DNA of 64,000 nt from Geothrix sp. (GTDB lineage Bacteria > Acidobacteriota > Holophagae > Holophagales > Holophagaceae): the NCBI RefSeq assembly GCF_020622065.1, contig NZ_JAHRYQ010000001.1, positions 930,001-994,000 of the forward strand, read 5' to 3'. The notes under the pieces are model-generated. The model was not told where the DNA came from. It was given only the letters and a program-made list of their open reading frames with translations, and did no database searches. A program made the position numbers and the translations under genes. Positions 8,775-18,700 of this stretch are shown one piece after another; position 1 is the stretch's first letter; each line of letters begins with the position of its first letter.

Positions 8775-11381
8775 TCATTCTGGCGCAGGCCGGTAGGCCC
8801 CGAAGAAGATGGCGTTGTGCAGCAGGCGGCGGGTGAAGGGCGTCTGGCCGCGGAACACGGGATCGCCCGCCATCAGGATCACGGCGCCCTGGCCCAGGCG
8901 CTCCCGCAGGGCGTAGGCCGTCTGCTGGAGCTTCGCCTCCAGGGCCTGGGGCACCAGACCAGACACCTTCAGGCCCTCCTTGGCATAGTGGATTGGATTT
9001 TCGCCGCCGGGGCTCAGCTCCAGAATGGGATCGCTGGTGTCCAGCACCGCCCCGCCGGTTTCCGCATGGAGGCCCCAGGCCAGGGGGTGGCTGCCGTCCA
9101 CCTGCACCTTGAGGAAGGCCCCGGGGATGCTCTCCTCCAGGGCGCGCTCCTCGCGCTTGTCCCAGGGCCGTACCAGCTCCGCCGGATCGGCCTTGGGGGC
9201 TTCGCGCTTGGGATCCTTCTCCTTCAGCCGGGCTTCCTCCGCGGCCTTGGCCAGGAAGTGGAAGCCGGTCTGGGCCAGGCCCGCGCGCGAGGCGTACACG
9301 GCCCCGCCCTGGAAGGCCAGCAGGCTGCCGCCCTCCTGGACCCAGGCCTTCAGCTTGGCCGTTCCGCCTTCGCCAAGCAGTTGCTGCCAGGCCTTGCCCT
9401 GGGCGCCATCGTCCACCACCACCAGGTGGGTGAACCGCGCGAGGGAGGTGGCGCCGAGGCGGTCGGTGCGCAGCTGCACGAAGGGAAGTCCGGATTCGAT
9501 CAGCGTGTGGGCCACGGCGCCGAAGGCCATGGGATTGGCCGGCCGGTCCATGAGCACGGCGATGCGCGGGGCGCGCAGGATCAGGCTGCGGTTGGAGCCC
9601 AGATCCGGCCCCGTGGTCATCTGGGCTGAGTCTACGCCGGCGACAGGGTGGTGGTTGGCGACCGACAGGGCTTGGAGGCGAGCCCTGAGAGCGGGCGGGT
9701 TGGTGCGGTTGGGCAGCACCACCGTCCCCGCGCCGAACCGGCGCTCTTTGAGGGTGGCGGGCTCGGCCAGGGCCGTGGCCTTGAAGCCCTCCTGAAGCAG
9801 GGCGGCCAGGGTGCGTTCGGCGCCCTCGTGGCCCGCAGGGATCAAGTAGCCCCAGGCCGCTTCGGGAAGCGGGCTCTCGACATCGGCGGTCAGGGGGGAG
9901 GTCGCCACCCTCGGCCGCGTCTTCGCACGCCAGGCGGGCACATGGAAGGCCAGGGGGAGGCTCCAGGCGGTGATGTCGTAGGTGGGCTTCGGCCCCATGT
10001 GGGCCTCACCTTCGAGCAGAGCCTGGGCAAGGGCGCCCCGGGGCTGGTCCAGCGGTACCAGGTAGCTGCCGGCGGGCAGGGCGGTGGCCCTGATCAGGCC
10101 AACGGCCTCCAGTCCGGAGATGGGCAGATCCGCCCGGGTCCGCAGAACCTCGATGCCGTTGCGGGCCAGCAGGTCCGCCAGGGCCCTGGCCCGGCCGGGG
10201 TCGTCGCCCTCTGCCAGCAGGAAGGCCCCCGCGCGGTCGCCCAGGGCGGCGCGTTCGCGCCGTGTCCGCTGGAAGTCCCAGAGCAGGGCCTGCCGTCCGG
10301 CTGCGGCCGTGGCCACCGTGGCGAGGCTGGCGGCCGTGTGGCGCCGGAGACGGCCGTCGAGGGTGAGGATGTCGCCGTCCTGACGCTTGTAGGCGGGGCC
10401 GCCCTGGCCCGCCACCTCGAAGGTCATACCCACGGCGCCCTGGAAGGTGGGCCAGGTGTCGCCATAGCCCGGGTAGAACAGGTCGAACACATCGCGGCTG
10501 AAGTAGGCCCAGCCGTGGGCATCGAACACCCGCGCCAGGGCCTGGCCGAAGGCGCCCTGCCAGTGGCCCGCGAAGGGTTCCGGCAGTTCCTGATGGATGG
10601 GCTGCATGGTGGGAGGGAAGTAGTACGAGGCCTCGGGCCACATCTCGTGGTGATCCGCCAGCACCTGCGGATTCCAGCGCAGGAAGGCGGCGGTCTTGGC
10701 GCGGGTCTCGCCCTGGGTCTGCCAGACCCAGTCGCGGTTCAGGTCGAAGAGCCGATGGTTGAAGCGCCCGCTGGGCCAACGGGCGGCATTCTGCGCGTCC
10801 TGCGGATCGTTGGCGTTGAAGGGGGTGGTGGCCTCGGCCACGGCCTGGAGGTGCCGAACCCGTCCATCGGGGTTCTGCGTGAGATCCATGAGGATCACCA
10901 CGCGATCGAGCTGCTTCAGCACTTCCGGATCGCGCGCCGCGGCGAAGTGGTAGGCCACAGCCAGGGCCGCCTCGGAGCCGGAGACTTCGGATCCGTGGAC
11001 GGAGTAGCCCAGCCAGACGAAGGCGGGGTTGGTCTCCGTGATGCGCCGGGCCTCATCCTCCCCACAGGATCTCGGATCGGCGAGCTTCGCGTTGAGGGCC
11101 TGCAGCTCGTCCAGGCGCTTCAGGTTTCCGGGCGAGGTGATGACGAGGAAGGGCTGCTCGTGGCCTTCCTCCGTAAGGTTCAAAGTCGTGAGCCGCACGC
11201 GATCCGGAGCGGCGGCGGCCAGCGCGCGGACATAGGCCAGCAGCGCGGGCTGGGGCGTGTAGCGGGCGCCAAGGTCGGGCTGGGGCACTTCGGGCCGGTG
11301 GTCCGCCGCCGGCAGCAGGCCCGGCGGCAGGCCCGCCACGAGGGGCGCAGCGCAGAGGAGGGCGGGGAGGATTCTCCGCAT
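8775..11381 (-). CDS. Secreted M14-family zinc carboxypeptidase with C-terminal glutamine-amidotransferase-like domain
   Basis: The 868-residue protein starts with a signal peptide (MRRILPALL then a hydrophobic run). The M14 zinc site reads VHGSE (HxxE ligands), followed by NRDW and DHHEMWPEASYYF, and the catalytic Glu is likely in MTFEVAG. This is the variant found in large bacterial M14 peptidases rather than pancreatic-type enzymes. The C-terminal third, with a VLMDRPANP start and LVVVDDGAQGK, resembles the class-I GATase-like fold often fused to these peptidases. It should trim peptides in the periplasm or outside. ATG 11381 was chosen for the signal peptide; an in-frame TTG at 11405 overlaps the murC stop and is an alternative. 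Confidence 0.85.
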   Translation of the reverse strand: MRRILPALLCAAPLVAGLPPGLLPAADHRPEVPQPDLGARYTPQPALLAYVRALAAAAPDRVRLTTLNLTEEGHEQPFLVITSPGNLKRLDELQALNAKLADPRSCGEDEARRITETNPAFVWLGYSVHGSEVSGSEAALAVAYHFAAARDPEVLKQLDRVVILMDLTQNPDGRVRHLQAVAEATTPFNANDPQDAQNAARWPSGRFNHRLFDLNRDWVWQTQGETRAKTAAFLRWNPQVLADHHEMWPEASYYFPPTMQPIHQELPEPFAGHWQGAFGQALARVFDAHGWAYFSRDVFDLFYPGYGDTWPTFQGAVGMTFEVAGQGGPAYKRQDGDILTLDGRLRRHTAASLATVATAAAGRQALLWDFQRTRRERAALGDRAGAFLLAEGDDPGRARALADLLARNGIEVLRTRADLPISGLEAVGLIRATALPAGSYLVPLDQPRGALAQALLEGEAHMGPKPTYDITAWSLPLAFHVPAWRAKTRPRVATSPLTADVESPLPEAAWGYLIPAGHEGAERTLAALLQEGFKATALAEPATLKERRFGAGTVVLPNRTNPPALRARLQALSVANHHPVAGVDSAQMTTGPDLGSNRSLILRAPRIAVLMDRPANPMAFGAVAHTLIESGLPFVQLRTDRLGATSLARFTHLVVVDDGAQGKAWQQLLGEGGTAKLKAWVQEGGSLLAFQGGAVYASRAGLAQTGFHFLAKAAEEARLKEKDPKREAPKADPAELVRPWDKREERALEESIPGAFLKVQVDGSHPLAWGLHAETGGAVLDTSDPILELSPGGENPIHYAKEGLKVSGLVPQALEAKLQQTAYALRERLGQGAVILMAGDPVFRGQTPFTRRLLHNAIFFGAYRPAPE

Positions 11382-11401
11382 CGGATGCCCCGGGCCCGCG
11401 C

Positions 11402-12769
11402 TCAATCGAGTTCCAGGAAGGCCGGTCCGGCATGGGTGATGGAGCCTGCGCCAAAGGTGATGAGCAGATCCCCGTCGCGGGTCAGCTGTTTGAGGGCCGC
11501 GGGCAGTTCCTCCACGCGGCCCACCAGGTGGACTTCCTTCTGACCGTGGGACCGCAGGGCCGCAGCCACGGCGGCGCCATCCACGCCCTGGATGGGCTGC
11601 TCGCCCGCGGCGTAGATGTCGGTGATCACGACGGAGTCGGCCTCGAAGAAGGCCGTGCCGAATTCCTCGAGCAGGGCCTTGGTGCGGCTGTACCGGTGGG
11701 GCTGGAAGGCCGCGACGATGCGGCGGTCGGGGAATCCCGCGCGGGCCGCGGCCAGGGTGGCGGCGATCTCGGTGGGGTGGTGGCCGTAGTCGTCCACCAC
11801 CAGCACGCCGCCCTTCTCGCCCTTGAGGTGAAAGCGTCGGTCCGCGCCGGTGAAGCTGGCCAGGCTGGCGCGGATCACCTCGTGCTCGACATTCAGTTCC
11901 AGGGCGATGCCGATGGCCGCCAGGGCGTTCAGCACCATGTGGTGGCCGGGAACGCCCATGCTGAAGGCGCCGAGGTCCTGGCCGTAGGCGCTCACCCGGA
12001 AGTGGGTGCGGAAGCCGTCCTGACGGATCTCCCGGGCGCGGATGTCCACCTGCGGGTGGGTGCCGTAGGTATGCACCTGCTTCTTCAGGCGCGGACGGAC
12101 GGCGGCGGCGTTCGGATCATCCATGCAGAGGAACACGGATCCGTAGAAGGGAACCTTGTTGGCGAAGGTCACGAAGGCGTCCTGGATCTCCTCCAGGTCT
12201 TTGTAGTGGTCGAGGTGTTCGCGGTCGATGTTGGTGATGGCCGCCAGGGTGGGGTTCAGCATGAGGAAGCTGCCGTCGCTCTCATCGGCTTCCGCCACCA
12301 GGAAGGGCCCTTTGCCCAGCTTGGCGTTGCTGCCGATGGTGCCGAGCTTGCCGCCGATGACGATGGTGGGGTCGATGCCGCCCTGGCTGAGCACCTGGGC
12401 CACCATGCTGGTGGTGGTGGTCTTGCCGTGGGAGCCCGCGACGGCGATGCCGTATTTCATGCGCATCAGCTCCGCCAGCATCTCGCCGCGGGGAATGACG
12501 GGCACCTTGGCGGCGTGGGCGGCCACGACTTCGGGGTTGTCGCCCTTCACGGCCGACGAGATCACCACCACCTGGGCGCCCTCGATGGCCTGCCCGTGGT
12601 GGCCCAGGTGGACCGTGATGCCCAGCCCCCTCAGGCGCTGGGTGACGGCGCTTTCCTTCAGGTCGGAGCCCGAGACCTGATAGCCCAGGTTGGCGAGCAC
12701 CTCGGCGATGCCCGACATGCCGATGCCGCCGATGCCCACGAAATGGATGTGCTGGATCTTGCCGAACAC
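11402..12769 (-). CDS. murC: UDP-N-acetylmuramate--L-alanine ligase
   Basis: MurC adds L-alanine to UDP-MurNAc in the cytoplasm, the first peptide step of peptidoglycan synthesis. The 455-residue product opens with the Rossmann-like HFVGIGGIGMSGIAEVL, has the Mur-ligase ATP loop GSHGKTTTTSM and the ligand residues of EADESDGSF and NIDREHLDHY. The start is GTG 12769, with GGGAG at a good distance; a longer ATG start at 12835 would add a proline/arginine-rich stretch that MurC does not have. The gene is not in a dcw cluster here. Instead it is followed by the M14 peptidase and ubiX on the same strand. Confidence 0.95.
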   Translation of the reverse strand: MFGKIQHIHFVGIGGIGMSGIAEVLANLGYQVSGSDLKESAVTQRLRGLGITVHLGHHGQAIEGAQVVVISSAVKGDNPEVVAAHAAKVPVIPRGEMLAELMRMKYGIAVAGSHGKTTTTSMVAQVLSQGGIDPTIVIGGKLGTIGSNAKLGKGPFLVAEADESDGSFLMLNPTLAAITNIDREHLDHYKDLEEIQDAFVTFANKVPFYGSVFLCMDDPNAAAVRPRLKKQVHTYGTHPQVDIRAREIRQDGFRTHFRVSAYGQDLGAFSMGVPGHHMVLNALAAIGIALELNVEHEVIRASLASFTGADRRFHLKGEKGGVLVVDDYGHHPTEIAATLAAARAGFPDRRIVAAFQPHRYSRTKALLEEFGTAFFEADSVVITDIYAAGEQPIQGVDGAAVAAALRSHGQKEVHLVGRVEELPAALKQLTRDGDLLITFGAGSITHAGPAFLELD

Positions 12770-12867
12770 CAGAGGACTCCCATGTTTGAAACCGTCAGGA
12801 TACCGCCAAGGCGACCTGACGCAGGGTGGTGGCATGGCTCTGGCATGATGAAGGTTCCATCCATCCC

Positions 12868-12876
12868 AAAGGAGGT
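12868..12876 (+). promoter_or_regulatory. Near-perfect Shine-Dalgarno sequence
   Basis: AAAGGAGGT lies five bases before ATG 12882. It is the strongest ribosome-binding site noticed in the window and fixes the start of the secreted protein gene. Confidence 0.85.
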
Positions 12877-12881
12877 GCGCG

Positions 12882-13745
12882 ATGAGGCGTCCTGGTTCGC
12901 AGTTCCGCGCCGGTGCCGTGATAGCGGGTTTGGCCCTGGCCGCAACCCTGTGTGGTGCTTCGCCACAGGGGGAGCAGGACCGTCGTGTAATGCCACATCC
13001 TCAGGGCCCCGTGGGGGGGCGCGTGGTCTCCGAAGGCCCCCGCCAGTCGAATCCGGCACCCGTGGCCACCGGGGATGCCGGCGCCCGTCGCCACCCGGGC
13101 CCCCGCATGGTCGAGATGGAGCCCCGCCCGGGTCCCGCCCCCCGGGTGGCCCGCGTGGATGTCTACCCCGGCACCCAGGTGGTGGTGCCTCCCGCCTGGA
13201 ACCGCTGCACCTCGTTGCCCGACATGAGCTACTGGCGCACACGGGACCTCATGGCTGAGATCAAGTGGCTCTCCCGGAAGGGGTTCATCCCGGTGACTCC
13301 GCTGGGGGACGGCGTGGACGCCCTGACCGACTATGTCCAGCTGCCGGCCGGGTGGCGGGCCTACGGCATTTCCGTGCCGGTGGGCGGCACCATCCAGGTC
13401 GAAGTCAAACATCCCAGCCTGGCCTGGTTCCGGCTCATGCTCGTGAACAGCGCCGGGACCCCTGGCCCTGGCATGCTGCAGGCCGCCATCGCGCACCAGC
13501 CGGTCCTTGTGACCTACAAGAACCCGAACAAGGTCGCGACGGCCGTCTATGTGATCGTGGACGATCCCGCCTGGTGGTCCGATGCGAAGAACCCCTACAC
13601 CCTGGCCGTCCGTCGGGATTGGGATCCCGCCAAGACGGACCTGAGCAAGGTGAAGATCGTGGCCGGCCTCTGGGGTGCCAGCCCCAGCGTCAGCGCCGAG
13701 TTCCGCGGGCCCAGCCTGACCGGACCGGCGGTCTACCCCCGCTGA
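12882..13745 (+). CDS. Secreted protein of unknown function
   Basis: The 287-residue protein has a typical signal peptide (positive start, hydrophobic residues about 10-25). A low-complexity Pro/Gly/Arg segment (about 30-85) follows, then a folded domain of about 190 residues. That domain contains YWRTRDLMAEIKWL, a beta-rich stretch with VPVGGTIQVEV and a Tyr/Trp-rich end. The beta pattern is reminiscent of pre-peptidase C-terminal type sandwiches, but no family could be assigned. A very strong ribosome-binding site suggests high expression. The gene stands alone, divergent from murC, with two hairpins after the stop. Confidence 0.75.
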   Translation: MRRPGSQFRAGAVIAGLALAATLCGASPQGEQDRRVMPHPQGPVGGRVVSEGPRQSNPAPVATGDAGARRHPGPRMVEMEPRPGPAPRVARVDVYPGTQVVVPPAWNRCTSLPDMSYWRTRDLMAEIKWLSRKGFIPVTPLGDGVDALTDYVQLPAGWRAYGISVPVGGTIQVEVKHPSLAWFRLMLVNSAGTPGPGMLQAAIAHQPVLVTYKNPNKVATAVYVIVDDPAWWSDAKNPYTLAVRRDWDPAKTDLSKVKIVAGLWGASPSVSAEFRGPSLTGPAVYPR

Positions 13746-13751
13746 TGTTCT

Positions 13752-13819
13752 CCGGGGGTCCGCGCTGCGCGCGTACCCCCGGGACCCCCGCACCAAGGCC
13801 CGGCTGAGCCGGGCCTTGG
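13752..13819 (+). terminator. Two tandem hairpins after the secreted protein gene
   Basis: The first hairpin (arms 13752-13764 and 13770-13782) has 13-base arms with one mismatch. The second (13793-13804 and 13808-13819) has perfect 12-base arms around TGA and is followed by a short T-containing stretch. They lie between convergent genes and probably terminate transcription from the secreted protein gene and possibly from the lipid kinase gene. Confidence 0.8.
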
Positions 13820-13843
13820 CTTGTTCCTATCTCCCCTGGAGGC

Positions 13844-14791
13844 TCAAGCCCAAGGACAGGCCCCCGTCACCTGCATGCGGAAGGCCCGGGGCTCCACGGT
13901 GAGCTCGGCGCGGTCGCGCTCGGGGGCGGGCTCACCGTCGAGGTGCCAGGGCAGGGGGCGATCCAGGCAGAGCTTGGCGCGACGCAGCCGCCCCTCGTGC
14001 CGGAGGGGCGTATGTCCACCCTCGCGGAACAGCACGGGCACCTCCGCCATGAGGTCGAACCAGGAGGGGCGCGCCAGGGTCGCCCACTGCAGGGCGCCGT
14101 CGGTGGGATCGGCCCCGGGTGCGATCCAGAGGCCGCTGCCGTAGGTGGGGAGGTTGGCGAAGCAGAGGCTCCAGGCGGCCTCCGGCAGGCCGGACTGCGG
14201 GGCGCGGAACGCCGCCCGCAGCTTTTCCCGCCGATTGGCGGGGCGGGGATCCGGGGCCAGTTCGGCCTCCCAGCTCAAGGCCCCGGCCTGCCAGGTGCGC
14301 CACAGTTGCCAGCAGGCCTTGGCATAGGTGCCGAAGCCCCGGTCGGGCAGGGCGTCGAAGCGATGGGCCACGGCGGCCTCGAAGCCGGTGCCGCAGACAT
14401 TCAGGAAGGGCTCGCCATCCAGGCGCGGCAGGTCCAGCCGTAGTTCCCGGCCCTCCAGCAGGCGGCGCAGGGCGCCCGCGGGCTCCAGGGGGGTGCGGAG
14501 CCCCCGCACCAGGCCGTTGCCGCTGCCGCCGGGGAGGGCGCCCAGGGGGACCGGGCAGCCCCGTTGCACCAGGGCCTTCGCGGCGTGGTGAATCGTGCCG
14601 TCTCCGCCCCACACCAGCAGGGGGCCATCCGCGTGCAGGGCCTGATCGATGGCTGGCCCGAAGTCCCAGGGCGGACCGAACGAGAGGGGTTCCACCCGAT
14701 CCCGAAGATCCTTCGGCAGGGGACGCAGCAGCGCGTCCGGATCCTTGGGTGCGGCACCAGAGGCGGGGTTGAACAGGAGGGGGAGTTTCAT
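13844..14791 (-). CDS. Diacylglycerol/sphingosine kinase-family lipid kinase
   Basis: The 315-residue protein has the nucleotide-binding GGDGT motif at 62-66 and the following PGGSGN, which define the YegS/DagK_cat lipid kinase family. NPASGAAP at the N-terminus matches the family opening. It should phosphorylate a lipid headgroup hydroxyl, using ATP at the cytoplasmic face of the membrane; the substrate is not readable. The start overlaps the stop of the RluA-type gene by four bases (ATGA), so they are co-translated. This pairing is probably operonic convenience rather than a shared pathway. Confidence 0.88.
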   Translation of the reverse strand: MKLPLLFNPASGAAPKDPDALLRPLPKDLRDRVEPLSFGPPWDFGPAIDQALHADGPLLVWGGDGTIHHAAKALVQRGCPVPLGALPGGSGNGLVRGLRTPLEPAGALRRLLEGRELRLDLPRLDGEPFLNVCGTGFEAAVAHRFDALPDRGFGTYAKACWQLWRTWQAGALSWEAELAPDPRPANRREKLRAAFRAPQSGLPEAAWSLCFANLPTYGSGLWIAPGADPTDGALQWATLARPSWFDLMAEVPVLFREGGHTPLRHEGRLRRAKLCLDRPLPWHLDGEPAPERDRAELTVEPRAFRMQVTGACPWA

Positions 14792-15657
14792 GCCTGGAAC
14801 CGCGTCGGCGGCGCCTCCAGGCGGAGGTCCGCTCCGGTGACGGGATGCTGCAGCCCCAGCCGCCAGGCATGAAGCCAGAGGCGATCCGAGGCCCCACCTC
14901 CGTAGAGGCTGTCACCGAGGATGGGGCGGCCCAGGTGCGCGAGGTGGACGCGGATCTGATGGGTGCGGCCCGTGTGGATGCGCGCCACGATCCAGTGCCC
15001 GGGCAGGAGCCCGGCGGTTTCCTCCGAGGTGGCGGGGCGGAAATCCGTGCGGGCGGATTTGGGGTCGATGAGGTCGCCTTCGCAGCCGAAGCGGCCGGGG
15101 TCGGCCCCCCGCAGGCGACCGATGGGGGCCTCCACGGTGCAGGCCTCCAGGGGTGCGGAGATCCGGGCGAGGTAGAGCTTTTCCAGGTCCCGGCCCGCGA
15201 AGGCGGCGGCCAGACCCTTGTTGGCCTTCGGATCCTTGGCAAGCACCAGCAGGCCCGAGGTGCCCTGGTCGAGGCGGTGGTGCAGGAACAGGTTCAGGTC
15301 CGGCCGCTGGGTCTTCAGCAGGGCCAGCAGGTCGTGGCGGTCCGTGGCCCAGGTGCCCTGGGTGGCGATGCCCGCGGGCTTGTCCACGGCCAGGATCCAG
15401 GCGTCCTCGAACACCACGGGGATGGCGGTGGTGGGGACCGGGGGCAGGTCGGGATCGAAGGCCACGCGGACTTCCGTTCCGGGCTTGATGAGCTTGCCCG
15501 CCACTTTCACACGCTTGCGGTCCACCTGCACTCCGCCCAGCTTCAGGGCCTCCCGCGCCGCCCGCCGGGACAGCTCCGTGCGCTTCGCGATGAGCTGATC
15601 CAGGCGCAGTTCGGCGTCTTCGGGGTCGGCGGTGAAGGTCCATTTGCGCAGCGTCAT
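14788..15657 (-). CDS. RluA-family 23S rRNA/tRNA pseudouridine synthase
   Basis: The 289-residue protein has an N-terminal S4 RNA-binding domain (about 15-75) and the RluA catalytic motif HHRLDQGTSG, whose Asp attacks the uridine base. The VDKPAGIATQG segment is also typical. It isomerises specific uridines in rRNA or tRNA; the target (RluC, RluD or another class) cannot be decided. It is the first gene of a two-gene operon with the lipid kinase and is divergent from the large C45-type hydrolase across an 86-bp gap containing a striking inverted repeat. Confidence 0.92.
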   Translation of the reverse strand: MTLRKWTFTADPEDAELRLDQLIAKRTELSRRAAREALKLGGVQVDRKRVKVAGKLIKPGTEVRVAFDPDLPPVPTTAIPVVFEDAWILAVDKPAGIATQGTWATDRHDLLALLKTQRPDLNLFLHHRLDQGTSGLLVLAKDPKANKGLAAAFAGRDLEKLYLARISAPLEACTVEAPIGRLRGADPGRFGCEGDLIDPKSARTDFRPATSEETAGLLPGHWIVARIHTGRTHQIRVHLAHLGRPILGDSLYGGGASDRLWLHAWRLGLQHPVTGADLRLEAPPTRFQA

Positions 15658-15676
15658 GGTTCCAGACTAACTGGTG

Positions 15677-15711
15677 CGCCAAATTGCCTCAAAAAGCGAG
15701 GCAATTTGGCG
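15677..15711. repeat. Perfect 14-bp inverted repeat in a divergent intergenic region
   Basis: The arms 15677-15690 and 15698-15711 are exact reverse complements around AAAAAGC. The element is AT-rich compared with its surroundings and lies 19 bases upstream of the rluA-type start and 32 bases before ATG 15744. Its place between divergent genes suggests an operator or a 5' UTR hairpin rather than a terminator; no T-run follows on either side. Confidence 0.75.
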
Positions 15712-15743
15712 ATGGGTTTGGCATGCTGGGGGCGGAGGCTCCC

Positions 15744-18700
15744 ATGATCCGAAGGCTTTGTGTTGGGCTGGTGATGGCCGTGGCGGTCCAGGCCGCCGCA
15801 TCCGATCTGCCCGTGTCGGGCTGGACGCTGAAGCCGGGCACCACGGCGACGGTGGCGGACCTGCGCCTCGTGGCGGCCGCGGCGGGATCGGAGGCCACGC
15901 TGGCCTCGGCCCCCGTGGCACTGAAGGTCGGCGAGCTGTACCGCCTGAGCGCCACCATCCGCACCGAGGGCGTGAAGGCGGATGCCCTGGCGCGCTATCC
16001 CACCGCCCTGGGCGCCTGTCTCTCCATGGAGAGCTTCCCCTTCACCAACGCCTCACAGAGCGTGGCCGGCAGCTCGGAGCGGAAGGTCTCACTGCTGTTC
16101 CTGGCCACCAGCTCCACCGACCGCGTGCAGCTGCACCTGGGCCGCAACGGCAAGGCCACGGGCGCTGCGGCCTTCAGCGGCATCAAGCTCGAAAAGGTGG
16201 AGGACATCACCGCCTTCATCCCCCTGCAGACCGTTCGCTGGGCGGGCAAGGGCTTCCGCTACGAGATGGGCGGCTGGACCTTCCTGCACATCGAAGGGGC
16301 GCCCTATGCCCGGGGCCGCCAGCACGGTGAGCTCATGGCCGACGAGATCGTGCGCTACATGACCAAGCTCGGTGTGCTGAAGAACGCGGCGGATCCCGTG
16401 CGCGGCTGGGCCGACCAGCGCCAGACGGCGGACGCCCTCTTCTTCCGCAAATACGATGTGGAATTCCTGGAGGAGATGAAGGGCATCGCCGACGGCGCCG
16501 TGAAGGCCGGGGCAAAGTTCAGGGGCCGGGACCTCGACCTGCTCGACATCGTGACGCTCAACAGCGCCGTGGACATGAGCTCGCTGCAGGACGGCCTCAC
16601 CCACGCCCCGAACCCCCTCACGGGCCGCACCTTCATGACCGGCGACGACGAAGTGGACAAGGGCGGGAAGGGCGACCACTGCTCCTCCTTCGTGGCCACC
16701 AAGGGCGCCACCAAGAGCGGCCGCTTCCTCTTCACGCAGATGTTCATGTGGAACGGTTACACGGGCACCGAGTGGAATGTGATGCTGGATGTGGTGCCCG
16801 AGAAGGGCCACCGCATGGTGATGCAGACCTTCGCGGGTGGCATCCACAGCGGCACCGACTGGTACCTCAACGCCACGGGCCTGGTGATGGGTGAGACCAC
16901 GGTGGGGCAGACGCCCTTCAACCCGGATGGGACACCGCAGAGCAACCGCATCCGCAAGGCGGCCCAGTACGCCTCCAGCATCGACGAGGCCGCGGCCATC
17001 CTCTTCAAGCAGAACAACGGCCTCTACACCAACGACTGGACCATGGCCGACGCCAAGACCGACGAGGGTGCCTGCTTCCTGCTGGGCACCGAAAAGACCA
17101 GGATGTGGCGCACGGGCACGAAGGGCAAGGCGGCGGACACCCCGGGCAACCACCGGGACTTCATCTGGGCCAACAACAACAACCGCGATCTGGAGGTTCG
17201 CAGCGAGTACGGCGCGAACCCCGAGAACGCCCCGGCGGACCTGGCCTTCAACACCTGGAACCGCGACATCGCCTTCCAGGAAGTCTTCAAGACCTACGGC
17301 CGCACCGGCTTCGACATCGACATCGCCACGCGCGTCATGGCCACCAGCCCCATCAACCGCCCCCACGCCTGCGACGCCAAGCTCACCACCGCCGAGATGG
17401 CCGAGAAACTCGTCTTCATCGCCCACCAGGGCAAGACCACCCAGCGCGAGAAGCTCGTGGGCGGGCGCTGGATCGCCGACCTGCCGGGCGCCACGCCCCA
17501 CCTGACCCATGGGTACACGGCGTTCAGCCCCATCTGGGTGACCGCGAAGCTCCAGGCCGCCCGGGCGGCCTGGAACCCGGAAAAGGCGGTGAAGGCTGCG
17601 CCCGTGCCGGAAGTCGGTGGCGTGAAGGAGGCATTCAGCTTCGACGCGAAGGGACTCTGGACCGGAACGGTCAAGCCGGCCTCGGATGCGGAGAACTGGT
17701 TCATCAGTGCCTCGGCGGCCTACTGGCAGCAGATGAAGAACCTTCCCGCCGCGCCGGCCAAGGCCTTCGAGACCCAGGGCGCCGCCCTGGCGGATCTGAA
17801 CACCCGCCACCTCTGGCTGCAGGCCAAGGAGGGCGCCAAGGCGCCCCTGGCCACCACCACGGACTACGACCGTTACGGGGCCTACCAGATCCCCCGCATC
17901 CGCGGCGTGTTCGCCCTGCACCAGCTGCGGCTGCACCTGGGCAACGCCACCTTCGCCAAGGCCATGCAGGCGGTCCACACCCGCTTCAACGGGAAGTCCG
18001 CCCGCACCGCGGACCTCCTGAAGGCGCTCTCTGAGGCCGCCGGAAAGAATGTGGCGCCGATCCTGAGCCCCTGGCTCGAGCGCGCCGACCTGCCGGCCCC
18101 CAAGGTCCAGGCCCGGGTCGAAAAGGCCGGCGAAGCCTACGAAGTGAAGGTGGATCTCGAGCAGACGGGCTCTGCCTATCCCTTCGTGGCTTTCGTGAGC
18201 CTGGAGACGGAGAAGGGCTCGCGATTGGAGCGCGTCGAAGGCAAGGCCGGCAAGGCCAGCTTCACCTTCCACAGCGAGGCCAGGCCCACGCGGCTGGTCT
18301 TCAATGCGGGGAACGACATCCCCCTGGCCCGCGCCAACTTCTGGGTGCCGGGCAATGTGCTGGACGACTGGAGCGCCACGCGCCTGGTCTACGGGACCGG
18401 CCGAGAGGTGGAGGCCCAGCGCACCCTCGCCTTGACCTACCGGGATGCCCTGGCCGACAACATGACCGAGGTGCTGCTGCCCACCCAGGCCGACGCGGAG
18501 ACCGGCGAATCCGATCTGGCCGCCAGCGACTTGATCATCTTCGGAGGTCCCGCCGACAACGGGCTCACGGCCCGCCTCCAGGCCGCGGGCAAGCTGCCCT
18601 TCGAGGCCGGGGCCGGCTGGTTCAAGTGGCAGGGCCGCACCTACGGACGGCCCGACGACGGTCTCTTCGCCGCCTTCCCCAACCCCTGGAACCCGAAGCG

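Noticed and set aside
8762-8783. Direct repeat CTCATTCTGG twice at the end of the M14 peptidase gene
   Set aside because: Only two copies of 10 bases with a 12-base period. It merely duplicates the stop region and suggests no function.
11432-13258. Long open frame antisense to murC
   Set aside because: MurC motifs on the other strand are unmistakable, and the frame would also run through the start of the secreted protein gene in the wrong frame.
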